64,000 bases of DNA from Bradyrhizobium sp. Arg816 (GTDB lineage: Bacteria; Pseudomonadota; Alphaproteobacteria; Rhizobiales; Xanthobacteraceae). Shown one piece after another: positions 16,380 to 25,478 of the stretch (positions are counted from its first letter, which is position 1; each line of letters begins with the position of its first letter). The DNA is taken from contig NZ_JAPRAQ010000007.1 in NCBI RefSeq assembly GCF_029989365.1, positions 310,001 through 374,000 on the forward strand. Direction: 5' to 3'. Under the pieces are notes generated by a model, which was given only the letters and a program-made list of their open reading frames with translations, was not told where the DNA came from and made no database searches. The translations under genes were made by a program, and so were the position numbers.

Positions 16380-18068
16380 TCAGGCCGCGCGGACCGACTC
16401 CAGGAACTGCGCGACCTCGACTTTGAGCCGCGTGCTGTCGGTCGCGAGCGATTTCGCCGCCGACAGCACCTCCGTCGACGCCGAGCCGGTCTCGATCGCA
16501 CCACGCTGCACGTCCGTGATGTTCATCGAGACCTCCTGCGTACCGACCGAAGCCTGCTGCACGTTGCGCGAGATCTCCTGCGTGGCCGCGCCCTGTTCCT
16601 CGACGGCGGCTGCGATGGCCGCCGCCACCTCGGACAGCCGCTCGATGGTGCCGCCGATTTCCTGGATGGCGCTGACGGATTCCTGCGTCGCGGCCTGGAT
16701 CCCGGAGACTTGCGCCCCGATCTCGCCGGTCGCTCTCGCGGTCTGCTCGGCCAGCGCCTTGACCTCGGAGGCGACGACCGCGAAGCCGCGGCCGGCTTCA
16801 CCGGCACGCGCCGCCTCGATGGTGGCGTTGAGCGCCAGCAGGTTGGTCTGACCGGCGATGGTGTTGATCAGCTCGACCACGTCGCCGATGCGGGATGCCG
16901 CCTGCGACAGCGCGTTGACGCGGTCGTTGGTCCGCGTGGCCTGCTCGACGGCCTCCGCGGCCATCCGCGCCGAATCCTGCACGCGGCGGCTGATCTCGGT
17001 GATGGAGGACGACAGCTCCTCCGATGCGGACGCAACCGCCTGGACGTTGGTGGAGGCTTCCTCGGACGCCGCGGCGACCACGGTCGCGAGTTCCTGCCCG
17101 CGCTGCGCGGTGCTGCTCAGCGTGGTCGCGGAGGCCTCGAGCTCGGTCGAGGCCGACGACACGGTGCCGACGACCTCGCCAATCATGGCCTCGAACTTGC
17201 GGGTGATGGCGTCGACGCGGCGGCCGCGTTCGATCTTGGTCTCGGCGTCGGCCGCAGCGACTTCGTCGGCGGCCTTCTTGGCGATCAACGCCTCCTTGAA
17301 GATCTGGAGCGCATCCGCCATCGAGCCGATCTCGGTCTTCTCGCCGCGATGTGGCACCTCGGCGGAGAGGTCGCCTTCGCCGAGCGACTGCATCGGATGG
17401 ATGATCGAGGCAATCCCGCGAGAAACGTCACGCACGAGATAATAGGCGGCACCGATCGCGATCACGACCGAGAACACGATGATGCCGACCAGCACGCGGA
17501 AGATCGTGGCGTAGCTGTCGGCCGCCTGCTTCGTCTCCAGCTCGGCGCCCCGGTTGTTCATCTCGATGCCCTTCTGGAGCAGCGGGTCGGCGGCCTGGGC
17601 CATCTTCGCGACCTTGGTCTGCAACAGCTCGTTGGCATCGGTCGGGAAGCGACCGACGCCCTTGCGCGACAGCGCCATAACGTCCTGCACCCCGTTCAGG
17701 TACTCGGCCCACGCCTTGCTCCACTGCTCATAGAGCGAACGCTCCTCGGCCGAGGTGATCAGCGGCTCGTAGACCTTGCGGGTCTGGTCGATGCGCGCCT
17801 GCAGCGAGGCGAGGCGCTTCTCGGCGGCTTCCTTGCCCTCGGCGGTGTCCTGCATCAGGTGCAGGCGCAGCGCGACGCGCAGCTCGTTGATATCGGCGCG
17901 AAGCGAGCCGAGCGCACGCACGCTCGGCAGCCAGCTCTCCGCGATCTCGACGGTATGGGAATTGATACTCTGCATGGTGCCGATCGCCATCACGCCGACG
18001 CCGGCGAGCGACAGCACGAGGACCGACAACACGGTCAGAAGCTTGAACACGATCGACAACTTCGACAT
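16380..18068 (-). CDS. Methyl-accepting chemotaxis protein (4HB sensor), MCP-1
   Basis: A 562-residue transmembrane chemoreceptor. TM1 is at about 7-30, followed by a four-helix-bundle periplasmic sensor (about 35-185), TM2 (about 190-212), HAMP, and an MCP signalling domain whose hairpin tip region reads INTIAGQTNLLALNATIEAA with AGRGFAVVASEVKALAEQT. It would control CheA activity in response to a ligand that cannot be named. GTG 18071 is also possible, but ATG 18068 is preferred. There is no C-terminal CheR-binding pentapeptide; the end FLESVRAA is shared with its neighbour. It is the last of four consecutive chemoreceptor genes and has a 284-bp leader region of its own. Confidence 0.93.
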   Translation of the reverse strand: MSKLSIVFKLLTVLSVLVLSLAGVGVMAIGTMQSINSHTVEIAESWLPSVRALGSLRADINELRVALRLHLMQDTAEGKEAAEKRLASLQARIDQTRKVYEPLITSAEERSLYEQWSKAWAEYLNGVQDVMALSRKGVGRFPTDANELLQTKVAKMAQAADPLLQKGIEMNNRGAELETKQAADSYATIFRVLVGIIVFSVVIAIGAAYYLVRDVSRGIASIIHPMQSLGEGDLSAEVPHRGEKTEIGSMADALQIFKEALIAKKAADEVAAADAETKIERGRRVDAITRKFEAMIGEVVGTVSSASTELEASATTLSSTAQRGQELATVVAAASEEASTNVQAVASASEELSSSITEISRRVQDSARMAAEAVEQATRTNDRVNALSQAASRIGDVVELINTIAGQTNLLALNATIEAARAGEAGRGFAVVASEVKALAEQTARATGEIGAQVSGIQAATQESVSAIQEIGGTIERLSEVAAAIAAAVEEQGAATQEISRNVQQASVGTQEVSMNITDVQRGAIETGSASTEVLSAAKSLATDSTRLKVEVAQFLESVRAA

Positions 18069-18352
18069 CACAGCAAATCCCGATGAGACCTAGCAACGCG
18101 CAAATCACCTGCGCCGCCATCGTCACGACGGACGACAGGGCGGAAGTCAGTTCAACAATGCTGGCTGATTTTTATCCCGTAAGATTGCGCTCATAGTTGC
18201 AAACAGGCGTTAACAGGAACCTACGTGGAACTACGGAATTCGCTGTCGCCGCCGTCATATGTTCCGCAATTATTGGTTGCAGTGCAGCAGACATCGCGCG
18301 ACGCCACACTGGCGCACCGCGATGCGCGGCTCGAACGGAGCAACTGACGACC

Positions 18353-20323
18353 TCACGCCGCCCGCACCGACTCCAGGAAGCGCGCGACCTCGCTCTTCAG
18401 CCGGTTGCTCTCCTGAGAGAGCGATTGCGCCGCTGAATGCACCTGGGCCGACGCAGCCCCGGTCTCGCCTGCGCCGCGCTGGACGTTGCCGATATTGGCG
18501 GAGACTTCCGAGGTGCCGTGCGCGGCATGCTGGATGTTGCGGGAGATCTCCTGCGTCGCGGCGCCCTGCTCCTCCACCGCCGCGGCGATGGCCGAGGATA
18601 TTTCCGACATCCGCGCGATGGTGTCGCCGATCTCCTTGATTGCGCCGGCCGAATCCTGCGTCGCGGTCTGGATCGCGGCGATGTGCTGGCTGATCTCGCC
18701 CGTGGCCTTCGCGGTCTGCTCGGCGAGCGCCTTCACTTCGGTCGCGACCACCGCAAAGCCCTTGCCGGCTTCGCCCGCCCGCGCTGCCTCGATCGTGGCA
18801 TTCAGCGCCAGCAGATTGGTCTGGCTGGCGATGGTGTTAATCAGCTCGACCACGTCGCCGATGCGGCCTGCCGCCTTGGTCAGCTCGGCGACGCGCGCGT
18901 TGGTGCGCTGGGCCTGCTCCACCGCGACGTCGGCGACGCGGGCCGATTCCTGCACCTGACGGCTGATCTCCGAGATCGATGTGGTCATCTCCTCGCTCGC
19001 GGACGACACCGATTGCACGTTCGCGGACGCCTCCTCGGAGGCTGCGGCCACCGCCGTGGCAAGCCCGTTACCGCGCTCCGCGGCCTGCGTCAGCGTGTTG
19101 GAGGACGCCTCGAGCTCGGTTGCCGCCGACGACACCGTGTCGATGATCTCGCCGACCGCGCCTTCAAACCCGTCGGCGAGGCGGTGCATGTCCGCCTTGC
19201 GCCGTTCGCGCCCGCGCGTGTCAGCTTCGGCCTGCTCCGCACCCAGCCGCTCGGCCTCCGCCATGTTGGTCCTGAACACCTCGACCGCGCCGGCCATCTC
19301 GCCGATCTCGTCCTTGCGCCCGACGCCGGGGACGGAGATTGAAAGCTCGCCACGCGCCAGCCGCGTCATCGCGCCGACCATGCCGGACAGCGCCTTCGAG
19401 ATCGAGCGCCCGAGGACAAAGCCGACCACGGCGAGCACGACGACGGTGAACGCGAAGGCGATCATCATCCACATGCGCACGGCATCGCGCGTTGCGGCCT
19501 CCGCGGCGTCAGCCTGCCTGTACATGGCGTCGACCGCGGCCCGCACCTCGACCATGGAGGGCTCGAGTTCGCGGAATGTCTTCATCATGCTGGCGTCCAG
19601 CGCGGCGCTCTGCTGCGCGGTCTCGGCCCAGGCCGCGAACTCGGACTGGTATTTCTGGAGCTTGGCCGTGATGTCGTTCATCACCGCCGTCGGGACTGCG
19701 ACCACCTCGATCGCCTTGGAGAATTCGACCCCGGCCTTCTTCACTTCGGCAATGTATTTGGGGTCGCGCCGCAGCATGAAGTCCTTCTCGTGCCGGCGCA
19801 TCATCAGCATCCAGCTCGTCGTCCTGGGATCGTCGATCTCCTTGAGCTTCACCTCGATGTCGTGCACGGCGGCGCGGAGCGAGCCGGACAGGCCAAGCGT
19901 CTCATTCAGCCCGAGTCTGGTCTCGGCCACGACGAGCGCCTTGAAATCCTCAGCATAGCGTTTGAAGCCGTCATGTGCCTGCCTGGTCTTGTCGGACAGC
20001 GCGCTCATGCCGCCGGCCGCCATCAACCGCTCGACCTCGTCGAAATCGCGGTTGATCGGTGCCATCAGCTCGGCATGGGCCTTGGCGTAGCTTTCGTTGC
20101 GGCGCTGCTGAAAATTCTTCTCGTTGCGGCGCGCCTCCAGCATCTCGATCGTGAGCTGATTGTTGAGGTCAGCGATCGCGCGCGCGCGGTTGGCAACGGT
20201 GCGGGAGGCGTCCTGGGAGAGGCTGCCGATCTCGTAGATCGCGCCGAAGACGACGAGACCGACAAGGCCGAAGAGTCCGATCGCCATGACCTTGTGGGTG
20301 AGGCGAATGGAAAGGCCGCTCAT
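18353..20323 (-). CDS. Methyl-accepting chemotaxis protein (HBM-type sensor), MCP-2
   Basis: A 656-residue chemoreceptor, longer than its three neighbours because of a larger periplasmic domain (about 35-285). That domain contains two related signatures, EARRNEKNFQQRR and MMRRHEKDFMLRR, which suggest a helical bimodular (HBM) sensor, the type found in McpS of Pseudomonas putida that binds TCA-cycle acids. TM2, HAMP (VGRKDEIGEMAGAVEVFR) and a full MCP signalling domain follow. I chose ATG 20323 (GGAG upstream); the longer reading frame runs into the promoter region. A TCCG-N5-TTAACC element lies about 100 bp upstream and recurs before MCP-3 and MCP-4. The ligand is inferred only by family. Confidence 0.93.
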   Translation of the reverse strand: MSGLSIRLTHKVMAIGLFGLVGLVVFGAIYEIGSLSQDASRTVANRARAIADLNNQLTIEMLEARRNEKNFQQRRNESYAKAHAELMAPINRDFDEVERLMAAGGMSALSDKTRQAHDGFKRYAEDFKALVVAETRLGLNETLGLSGSLRAAVHDIEVKLKEIDDPRTTSWMLMMRRHEKDFMLRRDPKYIAEVKKAGVEFSKAIEVVAVPTAVMNDITAKLQKYQSEFAAWAETAQQSAALDASMMKTFRELEPSMVEVRAAVDAMYRQADAAEAATRDAVRMWMMIAFAFTVVVLAVVGFVLGRSISKALSGMVGAMTRLARGELSISVPGVGRKDEIGEMAGAVEVFRTNMAEAERLGAEQAEADTRGRERRKADMHRLADGFEGAVGEIIDTVSSAATELEASSNTLTQAAERGNGLATAVAAASEEASANVQSVSSASEEMTTSISEISRQVQESARVADVAVEQAQRTNARVAELTKAAGRIGDVVELINTIASQTNLLALNATIEAARAGEAGKGFAVVATEVKALAEQTAKATGEISQHIAAIQTATQDSAGAIKEIGDTIARMSEISSAIAAAVEEQGAATQEISRNIQHAAHGTSEVSANIGNVQRGAGETGAASAQVHSAAQSLSQESNRLKSEVARFLESVRAA

Positions 20324-20527
20324 TGAATGTGCTCCGATACGTTCGATACGCAATAGAGGGAGGGCGACTCGGCATCCGAATATTGCGAGATCATGACTGC
20401 ATCGGTTTTCCGGAAGGTTAACCGTGCAGACCTTCTCACCGCGGCATCGGCTGCGGACGCATGCGAACCGCGACGCGTCCTCGCGAGGCGGTTGCAATCG
20501 GCGGATGATGGGTGAGGACGGCCGCCC

Positions 20528-22234
20528 TCAGGCGGCGCGCACCGTGGTGAGGAACTTGCCGACCTCGAGCTTGAGGCGATTGCTGTCGCCGGACAGCGAC
20601 TGCGCAGCCGAAAGCACCTGCGACGACGCCGAGCCGGTCTCGCTCGCGCCGCGTTGCACGTCGGTGATGTTGGACGACACTTGATGGGTGCCTTCCGCCG
20701 CCTGCGCGACGTTGCGGGAGATCTCCTGCGTCGCCGCGCCCTGCTCCTCCACCGCTGCCGCGATCGCCGAAGAGATCTCCGACAGCCGTTCGATGGTGTC
20801 GCTGATGTCCTTGATGGCGCCGACCGAGTCCTGGGTAGCAGACTGGATGCCGGAAATCTGCTGGCCGATCTCGCCGGTCGCTTTGGCGGTCTGCTCGGCA
20901 AGCGCCTTGACTTCGGAAGCGACGACGGCGAAGCCACGGCCGGCTTCACCTGCACGCGCAGCCTCGATCGTGGCATTGAGCGCCAGCAGATTGGTCTGGC
21001 CGGCGATGGTGTTGATCAACTCGACGACGTCGCCGATCCGCGTTGCCGCCTTCGACAATTCGCTGACACGTTCGGTCGTGGTGCGGGCCTGGCCGACCGC
21101 CTCGCCGGCGACGCGCGCGGATTCCTGCACCTGGCGGCTGATCTCGGTGATCGAGGACGACAGCTCCTCGGTCGCCGAGGCCACCGACTGCACGTTGGTG
21201 GAGGCTTCCTCAGAGGCCGAAGCGACCACGGTCGCAAGTTGCTGCGCGTGCTCCGCGGTCGCGGTCAGCGTCGTCGCGGAAGCCTCGAGCTCGGTCGAGG
21301 CCGAGCTCACGGTCTCGATCACCTCGCCGACGGCGGTTTCAAACTGGTCGGCAAGCCGGAGCATGTCCTGGCGACGCTGCGCCGCGCTGCGCTGCTCCAT
21401 CTCCTTCTGCTCGGCTTCCATCCGGATCTTGGCAAGGCCGTTCTCCCGGAACACTTCCGCGGTCTTGGCGACTTCGCCGACCTCGTCCTTGCGATCGAGG
21501 CCGGCGATCTCGACCTGATAGCGGCCGACGGCAAGCTCCTGGAGCACACCGACGATCATGCGGATCGGCCGCGCGATGCCGTACTGACCGATGATGAAGC
21601 CCAACGCGCCGCCGATGATGACACCGAGGCCTGCGAGGATGATCAGGAAGCGTGACGTCGATTCGTACTGCTCGCGTGCTTCCTTGCTCTTCTCCTCGAC
21701 GCGCGCATTCAGCCGATCGGCGAGTTCGCGCATCTTGCCTTGAAGGTTCTCCGCAGCGGTCCTGCTCTTCATCGCGGTGTCGCGCAGCTTGTCGGCGCTG
21801 TCGCTGAGCTTCGCCGACTTCTCGGCATCGACGGCCGCGAGCGTCGTGTCCATCTGGCTCTTGTAGGCCGAGAACGCCTCGCGCACGCCCGGGAGCAGCG
21901 TCTTGGCCTTCTCGTCCGGGGTCTGGCTGACCTCGTCGAAACGTTCCTGATACTGCTTGAGCTGGGCGTTGATGACATCACGCGCGGCCAGGCGATTGTC
22001 GTCACGCGGATCGAGCGCACTGCGGAATTCAGCGCGGTTCAGCGCGATGACGTTCTGGTTGGCGCGCGCCGCGAGCAGGGCCCGCTTGGCCGCGGTCGAC
22101 ATCACGTCGGCCTTTTCGCTGAGATCGCTGAGAGCGGAGACACCAAGCCAGGCGATCGCGGCACCGATCCCGCACAGCAGGACGACGATCCCGAGGATCT
22201 TGCTCAGGATGCGGAAGCGGCCAAGAAAATGCAT
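20528..22234 (-). CDS. Methyl-accepting chemotaxis protein, MCP-3
   Basis: A 568-residue chemoreceptor: TM1 at about 10-32, a helical periplasmic domain (about 35-190) rich in Lys, Asp and Ala, TM2 (FLIILAGLGVIIGGALGFII), HAMP with GLDRKDEVGEVAKTAEVFRE, and an MCP signalling domain. The last 270 or so residues are almost identical to those of MCP-4, including the end LEVGKFL-TVRAA, whereas the sensor domains differ strongly. This shows recent duplication or gene conversion of the output half with divergence of the input half. ATG 22234. No CheR-binding tail. Confidence 0.93.
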   Translation of the reverse strand: MHFLGRFRILSKILGIVVLLCGIGAAIAWLGVSALSDLSEKADVMSTAAKRALLAARANQNVIALNRAEFRSALDPRDDNRLAARDVINAQLKQYQERFDEVSQTPDEKAKTLLPGVREAFSAYKSQMDTTLAAVDAEKSAKLSDSADKLRDTAMKSRTAAENLQGKMRELADRLNARVEEKSKEAREQYESTSRFLIILAGLGVIIGGALGFIIGQYGIARPIRMIVGVLQELAVGRYQVEIAGLDRKDEVGEVAKTAEVFRENGLAKIRMEAEQKEMEQRSAAQRRQDMLRLADQFETAVGEVIETVSSASTELEASATTLTATAEHAQQLATVVASASEEASTNVQSVASATEELSSSITEISRQVQESARVAGEAVGQARTTTERVSELSKAATRIGDVVELINTIAGQTNLLALNATIEAARAGEAGRGFAVVASEVKALAEQTAKATGEIGQQISGIQSATQDSVGAIKDISDTIERLSEISSAIAAAVEEQGAATQEISRNVAQAAEGTHQVSSNITDVQRGASETGSASSQVLSAAQSLSGDSNRLKLEVGKFLTTVRAA

Positions 22235-22412
22235 GACGGGAACCCTTCATGGACATTGCCGCTCAAGCGGCTGAATTCCCATGAATTTCGCCCAAAACCA
22301 TTCCGCTTCCCTTAACCACGTTTTCCGTAGAAACACGGAGTTTCCATCGTGATCGACGCCGCTCTTGCGTTCCGAGACTTGCGCAGGGAGCAAGGCTCTC
22401 CCTGCGTCTTGG

Positions 22413-24155
22413 TCAGGCCGCGCGAACGGTACCCAGGAACTTCCCGACCTCGAGCTTGAGACGATTGCTGTCGCCCGACAGCGACTGCGCCGCCGCCAAC
22501 ACCTGCGAGGACGCCGAGCCGGTCTCGCTCGCACCGCGCTGGACGTCGGTGATGTTGGACGACACTTGATGGGTGCCTGCCGCCGCCTGCTGCACGTTGC
22601 GGGAGATTTCCTGCGTCGCGGCGCCCTGCTCTTCGACGGCAGCCGCGATGGTCGAGGAGATCTCCGACAGCTTCTCGATGGTGTCGCTGATGTCCCTGAT
22701 GGCGCCGACCGAATGCTCGGTCGCGGCCTGGATGCTGGCGATCTGCTGGCCGATCTCGCCGGTCGCCTTCGCGGTCTGCTCGGCGAGCGCCTTGACTTCG
22801 GAGGCGACCACGGCAAAACCGCGGCCCGCTTCGCCGGCGCGCGCGGCCTCGATCGTGGCGTTGAGCGCCAGCAGGTTGGTCTGGCCGGCGATGGTGTTGA
22901 TCAGCTCCACGACGTCGCCGATCCGCGTCGCCGCCTTCGACAGCTCGCTGACACGGTCGGTCGTGGTGCGGGCCTGGCCGACGGCCTCGCTGGCCACGCG
23001 CGCGGATTCCTGCACCTGGCGGCTGATCTCGGTGATCGACGACGACAGCTCTTCCGTTGCCGACGCCACCGACTGCACGTTGGTGGAGGCCTCTTCGGAG
23101 GCCGCCGCGACCACGGTGGTGAGCTGCTGCGTGCGCTCCGCGGTCGAGGTGAGCGTGGTGGCGGACGCTTCAAGCTCCGTGGAAGCCGATGACACGGTGC
23201 CGACGATCTCGCCGACGGCGCCTTCGAAGCTGTCGGCGAGCCTGCGCATCTCGGACCTGCGCTGCTCGGCCGCGAGCTGATCCTGCCGCGACTTGGCTTC
23301 CGCGTCCTCCCGCGCCTTCTGTTCGGACACGATCTTGAATTTTTCGACGGCACCGGCGACTTCGCCGACCTCGTCCTTGCGGCCGAGGCCCGGCAGCACC
23401 ACGGAGAAGTCGCCGCCCGCGAGCTTTTCCATCGCCGCCGTCAATGCGCGCATGGGCCGCGCAATGCTGAAGACGGAGAAGATGCACGCCCCGATCAGAA
23501 CCAGCGCGACCAGCACGCCGGCGACGAACGAGGTCCGCGCGACGGACGCGGCCTCAGCTTCGGCTTCGGCGCGGGCTTCGGCACTCTTCTGCTTGGCGAA
23601 ATTGATGATCTCGTTGGTCAGCTCCGATATCTCTTCGTTGATCGGCGCCAGCGTCTCCTTGCGGATGCGGTCGACCTCGGCGACGAGCTTTGCGAGCGGC
23701 GCCGACGCCTCGCCGTCCTTCTTCGCGCCCAGGGCGAGCTCCTGCTTGCGGATCGCTTCGATCTGCTGTTGCCCCTTGCTGAAATTGCCGATCAACACGG
23801 TCAGGCGGTCGATCCGTTTGTGGTTCTCCGGCGAGCGCGACAGCTTCGCCATCTCGTCCGCGAATTTCAGGGCCGCGGTCTGCCGATCGTTGAAATAGGT
23901 GACGGCCTTCTGCAACTCGGCCGGCGAAATGGAACTCAGGATGTCACGAATGCCGATCTGCATCCCACGGACCGACGCCTTGGCTTCCGCGGCGTTTTGC
24001 GCGATCGACTGCTGCCCCGATGCCCCATTGCTGAGCTTCTGAACCTCGGCGCCGCCGCTCATCTGGAGAACGATCATCAGCGCGACGAGCGCGATGGTGA
24101 GTGCCGAGGTCACGGCGAGCTTGGTGCCAATTCGCAGGTTTTGAATGAACATCAT
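22413..24155 (-). CDS. Methyl-accepting chemotaxis protein, MCP-4
   Basis: A 580-residue chemoreceptor: TM1 (LAVTSALTIALVALMIVLQM), helical periplasmic sensor (about 35-210) ending in an Ala/Glu-rich helix, TM2 (about 213-235), HAMP with GLGRKDEVGEVAGAVEKF, then an MCP signalling domain almost identical to that of MCP-3. Two consecutive ATG codons begin the gene; either could be used. It is the first of the four minus-strand chemoreceptor genes. A CTAACC element like those before MCP-2 and MCP-3 lies about 60 bp upstream. No che genes are present in the window, so these receptors must signal to a cluster elsewhere. Confidence 0.93.
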   Translation of the reverse strand: MMFIQNLRIGTKLAVTSALTIALVALMIVLQMSGGAEVQKLSNGASGQQSIAQNAAEAKASVRGMQIGIRDILSSISPAELQKAVTYFNDRQTAALKFADEMAKLSRSPENHKRIDRLTVLIGNFSKGQQQIEAIRKQELALGAKKDGEASAPLAKLVAEVDRIRKETLAPINEEISELTNEIINFAKQKSAEARAEAEAEAASVARTSFVAGVLVALVLIGACIFSVFSIARPMRALTAAMEKLAGGDFSVVLPGLGRKDEVGEVAGAVEKFKIVSEQKAREDAEAKSRQDQLAAEQRRSEMRRLADSFEGAVGEIVGTVSSASTELEASATTLTSTAERTQQLTTVVAAASEEASTNVQSVASATEELSSSITEISRQVQESARVASEAVGQARTTTDRVSELSKAATRIGDVVELINTIAGQTNLLALNATIEAARAGEAGRGFAVVASEVKALAEQTAKATGEIGQQIASIQAATEHSVGAIRDISDTIEKLSEISSTIAAAVEEQGAATQEISRNVQQAAAGTHQVSSNITDVQRGASETGSASSQVLAAAQSLSGDSNRLKLEVGKFLGTVRAA

Positions 24156-24379
24156 CGACGTAATCCCCGGATACGCATTGCCGCGCCGACGCGCGTGAAC
24201 AGTCCGGGAAGGCTAACCGCGAGGTTGCTCATTAACGTTAAGAGCGGCCGCGGCAGCCTGGGTAGAAATACTGAAATGGCGCTTAAACTACTGCAGTTGC
24301 GCACTTTTCACGTGTAACGAGATGGATTTCGCGGATTTGCACACGCTGGCGTCCGTTAACGGTTCCCCGTTCGCGGTCA

Positions 24380-24613
24380 TCAGCACACGGTCTCACCGAC
24401 CAGGCTGACGCGGAAGACCGGCTTCTTGTTCTCGTCGAGCAGCTCCATGCTCCACTTCGCATTCGGCTTCAGGTTGCGCGCTATGCTGCCGAGCAGGTTG
24501 GCGCAGACCTCGCTCATCTCGGCCCAGGCGGCGGCGCGATCCTCGAACTCGTACGGCTGGTCGGCGGCGCCGGAATAACGACCGGTGCTGATGCGAAAGA
24601 AATACAGCGACAT
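24380..24613 (-). CDS. DUF6894-type small protein
   Basis: A 77-residue protein beginning MSLYFFRISTGRYSGAAD and continuing YEFEDRAAAWAEMSEVCAN, the pattern of the small DUF6894 proteins common in Bradyrhizobium, in which an aromatic N-terminal strand is followed by a helix containing an A-A-W/E core. The function is unknown. ATG 24613 fits the family start, and the 11 in-frame codons upstream do not. It stands alone between MCP-4 and another conserved hypothetical gene on the same strand. Confidence 0.75.
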   Translation of the reverse strand: MSLYFFRISTGRYSGAADQPYEFEDRAAAWAEMSEVCANLLGSIARNLKPNAKWSMELLDENKKPVFRVSLVGETVC

Positions 24614-24676
24614 CGTAGAACCCTTGCATCCCCCGGCCTTGCGCAAACTGGGACGCGAGTCGCTACCAAGGCATGA

Positions 24677-24711
24677 AAGCCGCCGTCCGTATGACTACGG
24701 CGCGGCGGCTT
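24677..24711 (-). terminator. Hairpin, possible terminator downstream of the 24767-25366 gene
   Basis: AAGCCGCCG (24703-24711 read on the minus strand) pairs with CGGCGGCTT (24677-24685), with further pairing near the loop. Only a short T-run (TTTC) follows on the minus strand, so it is a weak intrinsic terminator at best. Confidence 0.4.
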
Positions 24712-24766
24712 GGTGACAGATGAATATTTCAACGACAAAATGCGCGGGCTGTCCCGCGCAGCCAGC

Positions 24767-25366
24767 TCACTGGGTCGAGCGGCGCAATTCCAGCGGAGCG
24801 TCGTTCCTGGCGGGCTCCGATTTGGCCTCGGACTTCACCGGCTCGAGCCGGCCGCTCTCGACACGCGGCGTCTCGACACGCGCGGCGACTTCAGTGTTGG
24901 ACGCAGCGACCGAACCAGTGTGCTCCGGGGGGCGCAACGAACGCGGACGCGCCACGGCGCGGGCCATCAGCATCTGATTGCCGCCCTGGTGGTGGAAGTC
25001 GCAATAGGCGAAGCCCATGCCCGACACCGAGCCGCGGAAGCTGCGATCGTCGGTCTTTTCCAGGTTGAAGCAGGGCTCGAACGGAATGCCCTTGATCGAG
25101 GCGCAGACATTCTGGCCTCGGATCTGTAGCGTGTTGCCGGGCAGGCGGAGATGCTTCACCGGGCCTGCACCCGAGAACTGCACCGCGCCGGCGGCGCCGA
25201 GATCGTCCAGGATACGGCCTGCGCCGCGGGTACCGTCGAAACAGGTGAAGGCGAACACCTTACCGGCAACGAAGCGGCGCGCCTCGTCGGCGTTCATGCT
25301 TCCTGCGATGGCCGGCGCAAACGTCGCTGCCGCCGTGACAGCCCCCAACACAATACGCGCAAGCAT
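24767..25366 (-). CDS. Conserved hypothetical exported protein (199 aa)
   Basis: A 199-residue protein with a signal peptide (about 1-21, ending APAIAG). The mature part (MNADEARRFVAGKVFAFTCF...) contains four cysteines (FTCFDG, NVCAS, EPCFN, AYCDFH), probably two periplasmic disulfides. After about residue 140 comes a low-complexity Glu/Ser/Val/Arg-rich tail (TEVAARVETPRVESGRLEP). I do not recognise a named family. GGAG precedes ATG 25366; a TTG six bases further up is less likely. The nearest gene upstream on the same strand is a reductase 112 bp away. Confidence 0.7.
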   Translation of the reverse strand: MLARIVLGAVTAAATFAPAIAGSMNADEARRFVAGKVFAFTCFDGTRGAGRILDDLGAAGAVQFSGAGPVKHLRLPGNTLQIRGQNVCASIKGIPFEPCFNLEKTDDRSFRGSVSGMGFAYCDFHHQGGNQMLMARAVARPRSLRPPEHTGSVAASNTEVAARVETPRVESGRLEPVKSEAKSEPARNDAPLELRRSTQ

Positions 25367-25431
25367 GCTCAACTCCGAACCAACCCCAGCGCGGGCAATG
25401 CCTTATCTCTTTACCCGCTGCTTACCATACT

Positions 25432-25460
25432 AACCAAGGCAACATTGAAGCAGCTTGGTT
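25432..25460. repeat. Short inverted repeat between two minus-strand genes
   Basis: AACCAAG (25432-25438) and CTTGGTT (25454-25460) are a perfect inverted repeat with a 15-bp centre. It lies between the reductase stop codon and the next start. It could be an operator for the exported protein or a weak hairpin; there is no T-run. Confidence 0.35.
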
Positions 25461-25478
25461 GGTAAAGTCTGAACGCCG

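Noticed and set aside
24225..24245. TTAACGTTAA near 24230 as a CtrA site upstream of MCP-4
   Set aside because: The spacing between TTAA halves is 2, not 7, so it does not fit the CtrA consensus.
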